Shown here piece by piece: positions 26,685-37,410 of a DNA stretch of 64,000 nucleotides (its first letter is position 1; every line of letters begins with the position of its first letter). Made by a program: the position numbers and the translations under genes. The notes below the pieces were generated by a model that saw only the letters and a list, made by a program, of their open reading frames with translations, had not been told where the DNA came from and made no database searches. The stretch is taken from NCBI RefSeq assembly GCF_040144835.1, contig NZ_CP151632.1, forward strand, positions 434,001 to 498,000. The letters run 5' to 3'. This DNA comes from Microbacterium sp. LWS13-1.2 (GTDB lineage: Bacteria; Actinomycetota; Actinomycetes; Actinomycetales; Microbacteriaceae).

Positions 26685-26777
26685 ACCTCGATGGTGTCGC
26701 GCGCAGCCCGATCGTCTCAGAAGCGGATGCCGCGGCATGCGTGTCCGGGCGGTTCGCGCTGCGCGCAGAACCGGGTG

Positions 26778-26783
26778 TAGCCT
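26778..26783 (+). promoter_or_regulatory. -10 box of the leuA leader transcript
   Basis: TAGCCT ends six bases before the leader-peptide ATG at 26790. The transcript would begin at that ATG. Confidence 0.6.
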
Positions 26784-26789
26784 GGTGCC

Positions 26790-28705
<1,916 letters not shown>

Positions 28706-28716
28706 GCGCGAACCGT

Positions 28717-28755
28717 CGACGGGTGTGCGCGGGTGATCCCCGCGCGCGCCCGTCG
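28717..28755. terminator. Terminator-like hairpin between leuA and the TRIC gene
   Basis: CGACGGG pairs with CCCGTCG, with an inner GCGCGGG/CCCGCGC extension. There is no T tract. It lies between convergent genes. Confidence 0.55.
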
Positions 28756-28786
28756 GTGTGCGTCCGGGCGGCGGTGAGCCGGTCGA

Positions 28787-29497
28787 TCAGGGCTTGACGA
28801 TCGGGATCGTCGAGGTCTCGACGGCGACCTTGCGGCGATACAGGGCGCGCTGTTCCGGCAGCGAGATGTCGAAGATTACCGCGAGCAACCGGATCACGGT
28901 GGTGACCGCGATACCCACGATCGCCGCGATCACCAGGTCGAGCCCGAGTGCGTTCGCGACGGCGAGGACGAGGCACCCCACTCCGGCGGCCACCGCGTAC
29001 AGCGAGCCGACGTGCATGATCGCCACCGGGAGGCCCATGATCATGTCGCGCAGGATGCCGCCGCCGACAGCCGCGCACACGCCGACGAAGACGGCCGGAA
29101 CGAGGGGTAGGCCGAGCGCGAGCGCCTTGCTGGTGCCGAAGGCTCCGAACAGGCCGATGACCAGGGCGTCGAGGCCGACGATGATGGCGTTGAGTCTCTG
29201 GAAGAGGCCGGCGAGCAGCATCCCGAGCAATGCCGCGCCGGTGGCCGTCAACAGGTACCAGTTGCTCTGCAGCGTGACCGGCGTGACGTTGAGCAGCAGG
29301 TCGCGGATGAGGCCGCCGCCCATCCCGACGACGATCCCGATGATCGCGACTCCGAGCAGGTCGAGTCGGCGCTGCCCGCGGAATCCCGAGGCGAACAGGG
29401 CACCCTGGATCCCGCCGAGTCCGACGGCGGTGAGGTCCGCCCACAGCGGGATCACGAAGATCGGCTCGTCCACCCCTCCATTCTCGGGGCGCGTCAT
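28787..29497 (-). CDS. TRIC-type cation channel family protein (YicG/UPF0126)
   Basis: A 236-residue membrane protein with seven predicted helices and two internal repeats. Each repeat carries the family glycine motif: Gly-Met-Gly-Gly-Gly-Leu-Ile-Arg-Asp in the first and Ala-Val-Gly-Gly-Gly-Ile-Leu-Arg-Asp in the second. Prokaryotic TRIC homologues form trimeric potassium-permeable channels; the role here is not known. The ATG at 29497 overlaps the stop of the PH-like membrane gene (ATGA), making it the third gene of a MarR-controlled operon. Confidence 0.85.
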   Translation of the reverse strand: MTRPENGGVDEPIFVIPLWADLTAVGLGGIQGALFASGFRGQRRLDLLGVAIIGIVVGMGGGLIRDLLLNVTPVTLQSNWYLLTATGAALLGMLLAGLFQRLNAIIVGLDALVIGLFGAFGTSKALALGLPLVPAVFVGVCAAVGGGILRDMIMGLPVAIMHVGSLYAVAAGVGCLVLAVANALGLDLVIAAIVGIAVTTVIRLLAVIFDISLPEQRALYRRKVAVETSTIPIVKP

Positions 29498-30138
29498 GGG
29501 ATGTGCGTGCGCACCGCCGTCATGAACCGGTCCAGGTCATCGACCCAGAGCCGGACAGCGTCGACCTCGGCGACGGTGTCGCCGAGACGCACGGCCACCG
29601 GACGCTCGAGGATGACGAGGACGTCGGTCTCGTCCTGTATACGCAGGGCAAGGGTGCGTCCGTGCGGCTCGTCGCGGATCTTCGGAGCCTTCTCGAGCAC
29701 ATCCCGGGACTTCTCGACGCTCGCCACGGCCGCCCACGGCAGGTCGATGTCGACCTCGGCGCCGGAGCGGGCTCGGATGCCTTCAGGACCGACGGCGTGC
29801 GGACGGGTGAGGAAGCCCAGCAGGAGGCCGATCATCCACGTCACGCCCCAGATGCCGGCGGCGAGGAGGGGGATGCGCACCCACGGCCAGTCGTGGACGA
29901 TCAGGTCGACGATCGGAATCTCGATCGTCGAGAGGACGATGAAGATCACGAGGATCGTCAGCACGGGGGAGTGGTACGAGAAGCCGGACGCCCCGCGCGG
30001 GACTCGCGGGCGGCGGAACAGCCAGCGGTAGAGGCTCTTCCACACGCCGATCTCGGCGCGCCACGCGGCGCGCGCCAGCTTCGCGATCCGCTCCCGGAGC
30101 GAAGTGCGCGACACGGTCGTCGACGTGACGTCGGTCAT
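29494..30138 (-). CDS. Membrane protein with PH-like C-terminal domain, unknown function
   Basis: A 214-residue protein. The N-terminus is basic and cytoplasmic. Two membrane helices lie near residues 57-77 and 86-110. The C-terminal half (about 115-214) looks like a bacterial PH-like domain, with Val-Gly-Pro-Glu-Gly-Ile-Arg-Ala-Arg and Asp-Leu-Pro-Trp-Ala-Ala-Val-Ala-Ser-Val-Glu. ATG at 30138 is chosen because it overlaps the marR stop as ATGA; the open frame continues upstream only as marR shadow. Translationally coupled to marR before it and the TRIC gene after it. The function is unknown. Confidence 0.7.
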   Translation of the reverse strand: MTDVTSTTVSRTSLRERIAKLARAAWRAEIGVWKSLYRWLFRRPRVPRGASGFSYHSPVLTILVIFIVLSTIEIPIVDLIVHDWPWVRIPLLAAGIWGVTWMIGLLLGFLTRPHAVGPEGIRARSGAEVDIDLPWAAVASVEKSRDVLEKAPKIRDEPHGRTLALRIQDETDVLVILERPVAVRLGDTVAEVDAVRLWVDDLDRFMTAVRTHIP

Positions 30139-30602
30139 GCGTGATCCTCCCGCTCGCGCTGTGCCCCCTCGTGCTCGGCGATCAGGTGCTCGAGCCGGCC
30201 GCGCACGTGGTCGATGCCGCGGACCAGCGCGTCGACGGTCGCGGCGTCGAGGCCCTCGACGAGGGCGGCACCGAGCTCGGTGTGCTCGAGATCCATCGCC
30301 TCCATGAGCGCGCGCCCGCGATCGGTCAGGTGGACCAGCACCGCGCGCCGGTCGGTGGGGTGGGGCTCGCGCCGCGCGAAGCCCGTCGCGTCGAGGGCGT
30401 CGACGAGCGTCGTGATGTGGCGCGGAGTCACGTCGAGCGCCTCGGCGAGCTGCACCTGCGTGGCGGGCCCGCCGTGATGGAGCACCCACAGCAGATGCGT
30501 GCGTGGCGCGGTGAGGCCCCGGCGGTCGAGCTCGCGCTCCTGATCGGCCTGGAGGACCTGCGTCAGCGCCAGCAGCGAATCCAACACGTGTGTTCCTGAC
30601 AT
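30135..30602 (-). CDS. MarR family transcriptional regulator
   Basis: A 155-residue winged-helix regulator. The recognition region reads Val-Gln-Leu-Ala-Glu-Ala-Leu-Asp-Val-Thr-Pro-Arg-His-Ile-Thr-Thr-Leu-Val-Asp. It is followed by the wing Arg-Arg-Glu-Pro-His-Pro-Thr-Asp-Arg-Arg-Ala, the classic MarR DxRxx motif. The C-terminal helices would dimerise. It leads a three-gene coupled operon. A palindrome TAGT-N6-ACTA covers its -10 box and start, so autorepression is likely (inference). The ligand cannot be inferred. Confidence 0.9.
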   Translation of the reverse strand: MSGTHVLDSLLALTQVLQADQERELDRRGLTAPRTHLLWVLHHGGPATQVQLAEALDVTPRHITTLVDALDATGFARREPHPTDRRAVLVHLTDRGRALMEAMDLEHTELGAALVEGLDAATVDALVRGIDHVRGRLEHLIAEHEGAQREREDHA

Positions 30603-30615
30603 AGTGTACAGACTA
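30602..30615 (-). promoter_or_regulatory. marR promoter and probable operator
   Basis: TAGT and ACTA form inverted half-sites six bases apart. The minus-strand -10 box TAGTCT (30610-30615) is inside the palindrome and ends seven bases before the marR ATG. A bound MarR would block its own leaderless transcript. Confidence 0.6.
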
Positions 30616-30700
30616 CATGATGTCGTCGGGTGTTGACCGCGACCACGGGTGTTGGGATCCTTGCGGGGGGCTCACGCGGCACTGGGGAGAGGTGATGGCG

Positions 30701-31924
30701 ATGGCGATGTCCGATCGCGCGGCACGGGCGAAGGCGTCGGTCGACGTCGTGACGGCGTACTTCGCACGCATTCAGGCGACGGCCGACGACCCCGACGCTC
30801 TCGATTTCACCTTCGGCAACCCGCACGAGCTGGCGCTTCCTGGGCTGACGGCGGCTATTCAGGCGCAGGTCGAGCCGCGGTCGGTGGACTGGTTCGCTTA
30901 CAAGTCGAGCGAGAGGGTTGCGCAGGAGACGATCGCGACAGGCTTGCGCACCGAGCTCGGCCTCGACTCCGAGCCCGACGACATCGCCATGACTCAGGGA
31001 GCCTTCGGCGCGCTCTCGCTGGCGTTCGCGCTGCTGGCGGACGCGGGCGACGAGGTCGTCATCCCCGTACCCGGATGGTTCTGCTACGAGCCGATGCTCC
31101 AGGCTGCGAACCTCATCCCCGTCCGCGCCCCGCTCGATCCCGAGACGTTCGATCTCGACATCGACGCGATCTCCCGTGCGATAGGCCCGCGCACGCGGCT
31201 CGTCGTCGTCAACTCCCCGGCCAACCCGACCGGGCGCGTCTACTCGCGGGGCACATGGCAGGCGCTCGCGGACGTGCTCGAACAGGCCTCACGCACGCAC
31301 GGTCGCCGCATCTGGCTCATATCGGACGAGCCGTATCGTCGCATCCGTTTCGACGGCATCCACTTCGCGAGCCCCGCCGGCTCGTACCCGTGGACCGTCA
31401 TCGCCTACAGCTACGGCAAGGTGCTGCTGGCACCGGGGCAGCGCCTCGGGTACCTCGCGCTCTCGCCGCTCATCCCGCCGGCCGAACGGGACGAACTGCG
31501 CGCCGCGCTCTTTCCCCTGGGACTCGCGATCGGATGGGGATTCCCCGACGCCGTCATGCAGTACTCCGTGCCGGCGCTCGAGTCGGTGTCGCTCGACATG
31601 GCCGAACTCGCCCGGAAGCGGGATCGGCTGTTCGGCGCGCTCAGCGACGCGGGCGTGCGCGTCACCCGCCCCGAGGGCACCTTCTACCTGTGGGGCGAAG
31701 CGCCGGGCGGCGACGCTGCGGTCTTCTGCGATGCCCTCGCTGCGCGCGGGATCTACGTGATGCCCGGGACGCTCTTCGACCAGCCGCGCCACTTCCGGAT
31801 GTCGCTCACCGCCACCATGGAGACCATCGACCGGGCGCTGCCCGATCTCACGGAGGTCGCCGCGGCCCTCAGCACCACGGCGGCCGGGGCGTCAGCGCCC
31901 GCGCCGGGGAGACGGCATCCATAA
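30701..31924 (+). CDS. Class I/II PLP-dependent aminotransferase
   Basis: A complete aminotransferase of about 407 residues. It shows Met-Thr-Gln-Gly-Ala-Phe-Gly-Ala (cofactor cup), Asn-Ser-Pro-Ala-Asn-Pro-Thr-Gly, Ser-Asp-Glu-Pro-Tyr-Arg, the PLP lysine in Tyr-Ser-Tyr-Gly-Lys and the C-terminal Phe-Arg-Met-Ser-Leu-Thr arginine motif. Donor and acceptor are unknown. Three ATGs (30695, 30701, 30707) follow an AGAGG site; 30701 has the best spacing. It is divergent from marR across about 98 bases, so MarR could also affect it. Unlike the related gene at 14089, it is intact. Confidence 0.85.
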   Translation: MAMSDRAARAKASVDVVTAYFARIQATADDPDALDFTFGNPHELALPGLTAAIQAQVEPRSVDWFAYKSSERVAQETIATGLRTELGLDSEPDDIAMTQGAFGALSLAFALLADAGDEVVIPVPGWFCYEPMLQAANLIPVRAPLDPETFDLDIDAISRAIGPRTRLVVVNSPANPTGRVYSRGTWQALADVLEQASRTHGRRIWLISDEPYRRIRFDGIHFASPAGSYPWTVIAYSYGKVLLAPGQRLGYLALSPLIPPAERDELRAALFPLGLAIGWGFPDAVMQYSVPALESVSLDMAELARKRDRLFGALSDAGVRVTRPEGTFYLWGEAPGGDAAVFCDALAARGIYVMPGTLFDQPRHFRMSLTATMETIDRALPDLTEVAAALSTTAAGASAPAPGRRHP

Positions 31925-31925
31925 T
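31920..31925 (+). promoter_or_regulatory. -10 box of recO (leaderless)
   Basis: CATAAT ends six bases before the GTG at 31932. Confidence 0.5.
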
Positions 31926-31931
31926 TGACGG

Positions 31932-32672
31932 GTGCCCACCTACCGCGATGAAGTCGTGGTCCTGCGCACCCACAAGCTGGGGGAAGCCGACAGGATCGTG
32001 ACGATGCTCAGCCGTCGCCACGGCAAGCTGCGCGCGGTCGCCAAGGGGGTGCGTCGCACCTCGTCGCGGTTCGGCGCGCGGCTCGAGCCGTTCATGGTCG
32101 CCGATGTGCAGCTGTACCAGGGCCGGTCGCTCGACATCGTGCAGCAGGCCGAGTCGCTGGGCTCCTACGGCGCCGAGATCGTCGCGCACTACGACCGCTA
32201 CACCTCGGCTCACGCGATGGTGGAGGCCGCCGACCGGTTGAACGAGGCCGAGGCGACGCCGCAGCAGTATCTGCTCCTCGTCGGCGGGCTGCGCGCGCTC
32301 TCGCGCGGCGAGCACGCCTCACGGAGCGTGCTGGACTCCTACCTCCTCCGCGCGATGGCGCTCTCGGGGTGGGCGCCCGGACTCGGCGAGTGCGCCCGGT
32401 GCGGACGCAGCGGCCCGCACGACACGTTCGTCGCACAGCAGGGCGGTATCATCTGCCGCGACTGCGCCCCGACGGGTGCGGCTCGCGTGGACGCCGCGAC
32501 CGTTTCGCTTCTCCAGTCGCTCATGGCGGGTGAGTGGGACATCGTGGATGCCGCATCCGCCGGCTCGACGGCGGCCGCGTCGGGGCTGATTGCGGCCTAC
32601 GCCCAGTGGCACCTGGAGCGCGGCATCCGTTCGCTCTCGCACGTCTCAGCCCCGCAGGAAGGCAGCCGGTGA
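31932..32672 (+). CDS. recO: DNA repair protein RecO
   Basis: A 246-residue recombination mediator that works with RecR to load RecA at gaps. The N-terminal OB fold opens with [20 protein letters not shown]. A helical domain follows, then a zinc site with cysteines at 154, 157, 175 and 178. Start GTG at 31932. Its stop overlaps the uppS start (GTGA), a conserved recO-uppS pair. Confidence 0.95.
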   Translation: MPTYRDEVVVLRTHKLGEADRIVTMLSRRHGKLRAVAKGVRRTSSRFGARLEPFMVADVQLYQGRSLDIVQQAESLGSYGAEIVAHYDRYTSAHAMVEAADRLNEAEATPQQYLLLVGGLRALSRGEHASRSVLDSYLLRAMALSGWAPGLGECARCGRSGPHDTFVAQQGGIICRDCAPTGAARVDAATVSLLQSLMAGEWDIVDAASAGSTAAASGLIAAYAQWHLERGIRSLSHVSAPQEGSR

Positions 32673-33481
32673 CCCCGAAGCCCTACACGCACCGCGACGC
32701 GGTGCCGTATCGCCCGCTGGACTGGACCGGTGTCCACCCGCCCGCGTATCCGCGGGGGGCGGTGCCGAATCACGTGGCGATCGTGATGGACGGCAACGGC
32801 CGCTGGGCGAACCGCCGGGGTCTCACCCGCATCGAGGGGCACAAGGCCGGCGAGGCCGCGCTCCTCGATGTCGTCGCCGGCGCGATCCAGGCCGGCGTCA
32901 AGCACCTGTCGGTGTACGCGTTCTCCACTGAGAACTGGTCGCGCTCGCCCGAAGAGGTGCGCTTCCTCATGGGCTACAACCGCGACGTGCTGCATCGTCG
33001 ACGCGACCAGCTCAACGACTGGGGCGTGCGGATCCAGTGGGCAGGACGCAAGCCGCGACTGTGGTCGAGCGTGATCAAGGAGCTACAGTTCGCGGAGCGG
33101 CTCACTGCGGGCAACGACGTACTGACCCTGACCATGTGCGTCAACTACGGCGGACGGATCGAGCTCGTCGACGCGATGCGCTCCATCGCCGACGACGTCG
33201 CGGCCGGCAGGCTCAAGCCGTCCGCCGTGTCGGAGAAGCTCATCCAGCGCCGGCTCTATCGTCCCGACATGCCGGACGTCGACCTGTTCCTGCGCTCCAG
33301 CGGCGAGCAGCGCACCTCGAACTTCCTGCTGTGGGAGTCGGCCTACGCCGAGTTCGTCTTCCTCGATACGCTGTGGCCGGACTTCTCGCGGGAGGACCTG
33401 TGGCACGGCATCGATGTGTACCTCGGTCGCCATCGGCGCTTCGGCGGAGCGGTCGATACGCCCGACGCGTCCGCCTCCTGA
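32669..33481 (+). CDS. uppS: Isoprenyl transferase (undecaprenyl diphosphate synthase type)
   Basis: A 270-residue cis-prenyltransferase that makes the lipid carrier for cell-wall precursors. The catalytic Asp41 lies in [19 protein letters not shown] and the late [11 protein letters not shown] motif are present. GTG at 32669 is chosen for its overlap with recO and the AGGAAGG site. The family holds both short- and long-chain enzymes; chain length cannot be read from the sequence. Confidence 0.95.
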   Translation: MTPKPYTHRDAVPYRPLDWTGVHPPAYPRGAVPNHVAIVMDGNGRWANRRGLTRIEGHKAGEAALLDVVAGAIQAGVKHLSVYAFSTENWSRSPEEVRFLMGYNRDVLHRRRDQLNDWGVRIQWAGRKPRLWSSVIKELQFAERLTAGNDVLTLTMCVNYGGRIELVDAMRSIADDVAAGRLKPSAVSEKLIQRRLYRPDMPDVDLFLRSSGEQRTSNFLLWESAYAEFVFLDTLWPDFSREDLWHGIDVYLGRHRRFGGAVDTPDASAS

Positions 33482-33570
33482 GCCCGCGCGCATCGACGGG
33501 GGTATCCAGCGCGCCCCAGCGCCCTCATCATTGACGTGAGCCGCGTACGCGGCCGGTCAGGAGGCGCATC

Positions 33571-34359
33571 GTGGCGCTGTCACGACCTGGGGTCGGCATC
33601 GCGACCCTGAGCATCGCGGTCCTGTTCGCCATCGTGGGCTGCGCCGGCCCCGCGACGCAGACGGATGCCGGGCGCACGGTGTCGGCGAGCCCCTCACCTT
33701 CGCCCACTGAGACGGACGACGGGGAGAACGGGACGCCCGATCCGGACGGGGAAGAGGATCCTGCTCAGGACCGGGTCCGGACCGGACCCGTCGCGCAGTA
33801 CGGTGGTCCCGCCTACGGCGACCAAGGCGTGGCCGAGGTCGTCGAAGCGGGCGTATGGTGCAAGACCATCGCGGTGTTCTGGGGCGGAACGGTTCCCGAG
33901 GGCGTGCGGTTCACGTTCCAGCACGCGGTCACCGATCGCGGCGGACTCCAGGTCGAAGGCGGGGTGTGCGGGTCGCGTGGCGCCGATCGCTCCTGTCTGG
34001 GGATGACCGTCGGCGCCGACGACTCCCAACTCACCTGCAGCCTCGTGCTGCGTCCCGATGCGAGCTTCCAGGACGGCACGTCGATCCGGTTCGAGGGCAC
34101 GCTCGAGTGTCCGACATCGGAGATCTGCGACATCGTCGTGGCCCGCGACGTCCAGCCCGGGCCGGCCATCGTCGTCGTAGACCCCGAGGGAGAGGGGGAG
34201 GACGAGCAGCAGCAGGATCAGGATCAGCAGGATCAGCAGGATCAGCAGGATCAGCAGGATCAGCAGGATCAGGATCAGCAGGATCAGGACCAGCAGGATC
34301 AGGACCAGCAGGATCAGGACCAGCAGGACCAGCAGGACCAGGGCGAGGGACAGGCCTGA
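33571..34359 (+). CDS. Lipoprotein with a C-terminal Gln-Asp repeat tail
   Basis: A 262-residue exported protein. The signal peptide ends in the lipobox Ile-Val-Gly-Cys (Cys24). A Ser/Thr/Pro and acidic linker runs to about residue 70. A compact domain follows (75-200) with four or more cysteines that may pair. The last 50 residues are almost only Gln and Asp (about 213-257), encoded by a short tandem DNA repeat. The start GTG has AGGAGG at ideal spacing. No known domain was recognised. Its stop overlaps the next gene as TGATG, so the two products may work together at the envelope. Confidence 0.75.
   Translation: MALSRPGVGIATLSIAVLFAIVGCAGPATQTDAGRTVSASPSPSPTETDDGENGTPDPDGEEDPAQDRVRTGPVAQYGGPAYGDQGVAEVVEAGVWCKTIAVFWGGTVPEGVRFTFQHAVTDRGGLQVEGGVCGSRGADRSCLGMTVGADDSQLTCSLVLRPDASFQDGTSIRFEGTLECPTSEICDIVVARDVQPGPAIVVVDPEGEGEDEQQQDQDQQDQQDQQDQQDQQDQDQQDQDQQDQDQQDQDQQDQQDQGEGQA
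34207..34341 (+). repeat. In-frame tandem repeat (CAGCAGGAT / CAGGAT units)
   Basis: Nine-base CAGCAGGAT and six-base CAGGAT units alternate for about 135 bases, with GAC replacing GAT towards the end. Units are multiples of three, so length changes keep the frame. Confidence 0.9.
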
Positions 34360-35342
34360 TGGCCAGGCGCTCTCGCACCGTTCAGAGCCGCACCGCTGCG
34401 GGGGACGCACCCGAAGCGGAGCCCTCGCCGCCACCCGACGAGCCGTCGACAGTCGAACCCGGCCTCGGCTTCGAGAAGTGGATGGGGTTCCTGTCGTCGT
34501 TCGTCGCGCCGCTGACGCTCGTCACGGCGCTGCTCTTCTACTTCGGCTACGTGTCCACGCGTGAGTTCTTCCGCTACTTCGGTGTCGACGTCGACATCAT
34601 CGGCCTGAGCACGCAGGAGTTCGTCATGCGCAGCCCCGGGGCGCTCTTCATCCCCGTCATGGTGCTCATGCTGCTGGCCGCGGGGGCGATCGTCGGCCAT
34701 CGCGTGCTGCGGCGTCGGCTCGGCGAGCGACCACGGACCACCCAGCGGCGTGTCATCGCCGCCATCGCATGGACGGGGATCGGCTTCCTGCTCGCCGGCC
34801 TCGTATCGGCCTTCCTCCTGCCCGTCCTCGGCGACTGGGTGTGGGGCCAGCTGCTCACCCCTCTGTTCCTCGCCCTCGGCGCTGGGCTCACGGCCTACGC
34901 CGCATCGACCGTGCGCGCCCTCGGCGGCGCAAACGTGAGCCGCGCGGTGGTCGTGCTCCTCGTGCTCGTGATGGTCGCCGGCACCTTCTGGTCGACGGCG
35001 ACCGTCGCCCAGTGGTGGGGGCTCGGCCAGGCGCGCTCGCTCGCCTCCGATCTGAGCACCCTTCCGGCCGTGGTCCTGGACACCACAGAGCGGCTGTACC
35101 CGGGCAACGATGACATCTCGTTCCAGCAGTTGGGCGACGGGCCTCCCGCCGAGGGCGATGCGGGTGCGGCTGCCACGTTCGGCTACCGCTACTTCGGCCT
35201 CCGTCTCCTGGCGCAGGGTGGGGGCAGGCTGTATCTCGTGCCAGACGCGTGGTCTCCGGATGCCTCGACGATCGTGGTGCCCTACGACGACGTCCGCGTC
35301 AGGTTCCGGTTCATTCCCGACGCCGACCCGCCCACGTCGTGA
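34359..35342 (+). CDS. Integral membrane protein, unknown function
   Basis: A 327-residue protein with a Pro/Glu-rich cytoplasmic N-terminus (1-40). Four or five membrane helices lie near residues 50-70, 92-112, 127-150, 160-185 and 195-215. An extracellular C-terminal domain of about 110 residues is rich in Tyr and Gly. No family was recognised. The ATG shares one base with the stop of the repeat-tailed lipoprotein gene, so it is coupled to it. The pairing suggests one envelope function (inference only). Confidence 0.7.
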   Translation: MARRSRTVQSRTAAGDAPEAEPSPPPDEPSTVEPGLGFEKWMGFLSSFVAPLTLVTALLFYFGYVSTREFFRYFGVDVDIIGLSTQEFVMRSPGALFIPVMVLMLLAAGAIVGHRVLRRRLGERPRTTQRRVIAAIAWTGIGFLLAGLVSAFLLPVLGDWVWGQLLTPLFLALGAGLTAYAASTVRALGGANVSRAVVVLLVLVMVAGTFWSTATVAQWWGLGQARSLASDLSTLPAVVLDTTERLYPGNDDISFQQLGDGPPAEGDAGAAATFGYRYFGLRLLAQGGGRLYLVPDAWSPDASTIVVPYDDVRVRFRFIPDADPPTS

Positions 35343-35387
35343 ATATCCGCAGGAATAGACGATCGCGCCCATACGGTTGTCTTCAGC

Positions 35388-36068
35388 ATGACGGACGCCA
35401 TCAAGATCGACGTGTGGAGCGACATCGCCTGCCCCTGGTGCTACATCGGCAAGCGCAACCTCGAGAACGGGCTGGCCGCGGCATCCGCGGATGACGACGC
35501 CCCCGCCGTGGAGGTGACGTTCCACTCGTTCGAGCTGTCGCCCGACACGCCCGTCGACTTCGAGGGCGATGAACTCGACTTCCTCGCGAAGCACAAGGGG
35601 ATGCCCCGCGAGCAGGTGCAGCAGATGCTCGAGCGCGTCACGGGCGTCGCCGCCGATGCGGGGCTGGAGTATCGTTTCGACCTCCTCAAGCACACCAACA
35701 CCGTCAAGGCCCACGAACTGCTCCACTTCGCGAAGGAGCAGGGGCGTCAGCACGAGCTCGCCGAGCGACTCATGGCGGCGTACTTCACCGAGGGCCGGCA
35801 CCTCGGGCGCGAGGACGAACTCGTCGACCTGGCCACGGATGCCGGCCTCGACGCCGACGCCGCGCGCGAGGCCCTGCAGAGCGGCCGCTACCTGGATGCC
35901 GTCCGCGCCGACCAGGCGCAGGCCACGGCGTACGGCATCAACGGTGTGCCGTTCTTCGTGATCGACGGCAAGTACGGCGTGTCGGGCGCGCAGCCCGCTG
36001 AGGCGTTCGCGCAGATCGTCCGCCAGGTCTGGTCCGAGCACCGCGAGCCCGCGGGCGTCGACGCCTGA
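35388..36068 (+). CDS. DsbA family oxidoreductase (FrnE-like)
   Basis: A 226-residue thioredoxin-fold protein of the DsbA/FrnE branch. The active site Cys-Pro-Trp-Cys is at 15-18 in Trp-Ser-Asp-Ile-Ala-Cys-Pro-Trp-Cys-Tyr. The helical insertion is normal, and a cis-proline Gly-Val-Pro-Phe-Phe-Val-Ile motif lies near 184. It has no signal peptide, so it acts in the cytoplasm. FrnE homologues are linked to oxidative stress and to polyketide biosynthesis; the partner here is unknown. A TACGGT -10 box ends ten bases before the ATG. Confidence 0.88.
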   Translation: MTDAIKIDVWSDIACPWCYIGKRNLENGLAAASADDDAPAVEVTFHSFELSPDTPVDFEGDELDFLAKHKGMPREQVQQMLERVTGVAADAGLEYRFDLLKHTNTVKAHELLHFAKEQGRQHELAERLMAAYFTEGRHLGREDELVDLATDAGLDADAAREALQSGRYLDAVRADQAQATAYGINGVPFFVIDGKYGVSGAQPAEAFAQIVRQVWSEHREPAGVDA

Positions 36069-36086
36069 CCTCATGCGCACCGGAAG

Positions 36087-36116
36087 GGGCCCGCCGCGAA
36101 TCATCGCGACGGGCCC
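36087..36116 (+). terminator. Hairpin terminator after the DsbA-family gene
   Basis: GGGCCCG/CGGGCCC and inner CGCGA/TCGCG arms pair with one mismatch around a four-base loop, followed by a short T-containing stretch. Confidence 0.7.
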
Positions 36117-36243
36117 GTTCGCCGTCTCTGGTCAGCGGTCCTCGACGGTATGGTCCGTCGAACCCGGCTCCCGGAGACTCGGCCCCGCACACGCGAAGCC
36201 GTCCGTTCAGCCAAGGGACGGAATCCTGTAAGAGAATGGGGTC

Positions 36244-37410
36244 GTGACGACTGCCCTCGCTCCCGCGCGCACGCTGCGCATCGGGCCCATCGAACTCGAT
36301 GCGCCCGTCGTGCTGGCGCCGATGGCGGGTATCACCAACACCGCGTTCCGGCGACTCTGCCGTGAGTACGGCGCCGGCCTCTACGTGAGCGAGATGATCA
36401 CGACGCGCGCTCTCGTCGAGCGCAACGCGACGACGATGCGCCTCATCACGCACCACGAGTCCGAGAAGCCGCGTTCGATCCAGCTCTACGGCGTGGATCC
36501 CGCGACCACCGAGGCGGCCGTGCGCCTCCTCGTCGAAGAGGATCGCGCCGATCACATCGATCTCAACTTCGGCTGCCCGGTCCCCAAGGTCACCCGCAAG
36601 GGCGGGGGAGCGGCACTGCCGTGGAAGCTCGGACTGTTCCGCGACATCGTCACGCGTGCGGCGCGCGCTGCCGGTGACATCCCGCTCACGGTCAAGATGC
36701 GCAAGGGCATCGATATCGACCACCTGACGTACCTCGACGCCGGGCGCATCGCGGAGGACGCCGGCGTCGCTGCGGTCGCCCTGCACGCCCGCACGGCCTC
36801 GGAGTTCTATTCGGGGCAGGCCGACTGGTCGGCGATCACGAAGCTCAAGGAAGCGGTCACGAGCGTCCCGGTGCTCGGGAACGGCGACATCTGGTCCGCC
36901 GACGACGCGGTGCGCATGATGGACGAGACGGGCTGCGACGGCGTCGTCGTCGGTCGCGGCTGCCTCGGGCGCCCGTGGCTCTTCGGCGACCTGGCCCGCG
37001 CGCTCGGCGCGCCCGGTTCCGCACCGGCCGAGCCGGTCGACGCGACCCTCGGGTTCGTCGCCCGCGCCTTCCGCCGCCACGCGGAGCTGCTGGTCGAGTT
37101 CTTCGAGGACGAGGGCCGCGGCTGCCGCGACATCCGCAAGCACGTCGCCTGGTACTTCAAGGGGTACCCCGTGGGCGGCGACCTGCGCGCGAGCCTCGCC
37201 ACCGCATCCACCCTCGCCGAGATCGACGACCTCCTCGCGACCCTCGACCTCGACGCCCCCTACCCGGGCGCCGCGGCGGAGGGCCAGCGGGGTCGCGCGG
37301 GCACCCCGAAGCGTCCCGCGCTGCCCGATGGCTGGCTGAATTCGCGAGAGCTGGGGGCCGCGGCATCCACCGCCCTCGCCGAAGCGGAACTCGACCACAG
37401 TGGCGGGTGA
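36244..37410 (+). CDS. dusB: tRNA-dihydrouridine synthase DusB
   Basis: A 388-residue flavoenzyme that reduces uridines in tRNA. The FMN barrel begins with Val-Val-Leu-Ala-Pro-Met-Ala-Gly-Ile-Thr. The catalytic Cys111 is in Asn-Phe-Gly-Cys-Pro-Val-Pro-Lys-Val. Asn-Gly-Asp-Ile and Gly-Arg-Gly-Cys-Leu-Gly-Arg-Pro-Trp phosphate-binding motifs follow. The C-terminal helical tRNA-binding domain is present. Start GTG at 36244; a weak GAGAAT box ends six bases upstream. Its last codons overlap dgt. Confidence 0.93.
   Translation: MTTALAPARTLRIGPIELDAPVVLAPMAGITNTAFRRLCREYGAGLYVSEMITTRALVERNATTMRLITHHESEKPRSIQLYGVDPATTEAAVRLLVEEDRADHIDLNFGCPVPKVTRKGGGAALPWKLGLFRDIVTRAARAAGDIPLTVKMRKGIDIDHLTYLDAGRIAEDAGVAAVALHARTASEFYSGQADWSAITKLKEAVTSVPVLGNGDIWSADDAVRMMDETGCDGVVVGRGCLGRPWLFGDLARALGAPGSAPAEPVDATLGFVARAFRRHAELLVEFFEDEGRGCRDIRKHVAWYFKGYPVGGDLRASLATASTLAEIDDLLATLDLDAPYPGAAAEGQRGRAGTPKRPALPDGWLNSRELGAAASTALAEAELDHSGG

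Noticed and set aside
30617..30700. Longer N-terminus for the aminotransferase at 30701
   Set aside because: The added residues are Cys/Gly/His-rich and not like the family; the AGAGG site favours the internal ATG cluster.
34207..34341. Tandem repeat considered as a CRISPR array
   Set aside because: Units are only 6-9 bases with no spacers and are in frame within a coding sequence. No CRISPR array or cas gene was seen anywhere in the window.
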